Origin: Verrucomicrobiota bacterium
GTDB taxonomy: Bacteria; Verrucomicrobiota; Verrucomicrobiia; Limisphaerales; UBA11320
DNA: 5,472 nt
Assembly: GCA_016871475.1 (NCBI GenBank)
Contig: VHDG01000311.1
Coordinates: 1 to 5,472, forward strand
Direction: 5' to 3'
Part shown: one piece after another, positions 4,798 through 5,472 of the stretch
Numbering within the stretch: position 1 is the first letter of the stretch
How the letters are laid out: every line of letters starts with the position of its first letter
Made by a program: the position numbers and the translations under genes
Notes under the pieces: model-generated
The model's database searches: none
The model's input: only the letters and a program-made list of their open reading frames with translations
Told to the model about the DNA's origin: nothing

Positions 4798-5451
4798 TTA
4801 CGAGATCCTCCAATCGGGCAGGCTCACCTCGCACAGAGGCTGATCATAATATTGAAGCCAGCCCCTCTGAATCCGAGGCTTCACAGCGAACGTCATTTTC
4901 AAGCGCTGGGATCCAGGCATCTTGCCGACCTTGTCGTCCACAAATGCACCGTCCTCCCAGATCTGATAGGCCGCTGAGAATCCCAGCTCCTTCTCTCCCT
5001 CACTCAAGTCCTCAAGGGTCACCACACGATCCATCGTCAGTATCAGTTCGCCCGGCTCCCAGATCCGGTCGTCGCCACCGGATACGCGCGTAATCGTCAT
5101 GTCGAACTCGAAATAATGACTCGCCTCCTCGTTCGGATCGGACTCATCTTCCTCAGGGGCACCATCAGCATCCTCGAGGGAACGTTCGGGCTGTGGTGGT
5201 TTCGCGACTGGAGTGATGGAATGCAGGAGGACAGCCGCGTCTTTAAGAACCTCGGACTTCATTCCAAACAGTTTCCCTGCGAACTTCTTGAAGAGGGATC
5301 CCACCACCATCTTCCCCAACCACAGCAGGGCAAGAATCAGGAAAGGCAGGCCAAGAAGCCCCTTCCAGCCGAAGTAGTGGTAGAGCCCGACGGCCATGCC
5401 ACCGATGAGTGAAAGCAATACTACCGTGATGATGAGGAGGGTTCTGAACAT
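4798..5451 (-). CDS. Two-helix membrane protein with a cytoplasmic C-terminal domain, function unknown
   Basis: I do not recognise this 217-residue protein. Residues 4-25 and 31-51 are hydrophobic membrane helices joined by a short turn (HYFGWKG). The Lys-rich segment after helix 2 (Lys54, Lys55, Lys60, Lys65) and Arg3 before helix 1 predict, by the positive-inside rule, that both ends face the cytoplasm. Residues 66-85 could be an amphipathic helix. Residues 90-110 form a Pro/Glu/Asp-rich acidic linker. Residues 112-217 form a soluble, probably beta-rich domain with HYFEFDMTITRV, WEPGELILTM, a FAVKPRIQRGWLQYYD segment and a C-terminal LPDWRIS. No catalytic motif or cysteine pair is evident. 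The ATG at 5451 has no clear Shine-Dalgarno. Its upstream partner, if any, lies beyond the right edge. Regular codon-like composition over 654 bp and the sensible topology support a real gene; the complementary-strand frame inside it looks spurious. Confidence 0.75.
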   Translation of the reverse strand: MFRTLLIITVVLLSLIGGMAVGLYHYFGWKGLLGLPFLILALLWLGKMVVGSLFKKFAGKLFGMKSEVLKDAAVLLHSITPVAKPPQPERSLEDADGAPEEDESDPNEEASHYFEFDMTITRVSGGDDRIWEPGELILTMDRVVTLEDLSEGEKELGFSAAYQIWEDGAFVDDKVGKMPGSQRLKMTFAVKPRIQRGWLQYYDQPLCEVSLPDWRIS

Positions 5452-5472
5452 GCAGGGTATGGGGGTTGGCCC

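Noticed and set aside
4370..4834. Leftward 154-codon open frame across the convergent junction
   Set aside because: It overlaps both the DUF3472 gene and the end of the membrane-protein gene, and its product shows no domain.

Overview
The window looks like chromosomal DNA of a GC-rich Gram-negative bacterium, most likely a member of the Verrucomicrobiota or a relative in the PVC group. The evidence is indirect: a secreted DUF5077/DUF3472 protein, a long nucleoside-diphosphate kinase homologue with two kinase-like halves, a small DUF5679 zinc-ribbon protein, and a RecA with a long charged N-terminal extension. Shine-Dalgarno sequences are weak or absent before almost every start. No marker gene fixes the taxon, so this assignment is an inference.

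Layout. Positions 1-3065 hold four leftward genes. In transcription order they are recA (3065-1971), a class I SAM-dependent methyltransferase (1937-1239), a 63-residue DUF5679 zinc-ribbon protein (904-713) and a nucleoside-diphosphate kinase homologue that runs off the left edge (703 to beyond 1). recA and the methyltransferase are 33 bp apart and probably share a transcript. The DUF5679 gene and the kinase gene are 9 bp apart and probably form a second unit. A 334-bp gap (905-1238) separates the two units and holds an imperfect terminator-like hairpin, an AT-rich promoter-like patch, a C/T-rich tract and a perfect small hairpin just before the DUF5679 start.

A 428-bp divergent intergenic region (3069-3496) follows. 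It carries a plausible recA promoter, an inverted repeat upstream of that promoter, and two interlocking inverted repeats (3402-3451) that could form an H-type pseudoknot in the leader of the rightward gene. That gene (3497-4756) encodes a signal-peptide-bearing DUF5077/DUF3472 protein. It converges, across 41 bp, with a leftward gene (5451-4798) for a two-helix membrane protein of unknown function.

The genes do not form one obvious pathway. RecA (recombination and SOS signalling) and the kinase (NTP balance) are housekeeping functions; the methyltransferase, zinc ribbon, exported protein and membrane protein have no assigned substrates. There is no mobile element, CRISPR array, tRNA or rRNA that I can support. 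I do not see convincing evidence for a new multi-gene system. The best leads are the kinase half that has lost its active-site residues, the altered RecA loop L1, and the possible leader pseudoknot.
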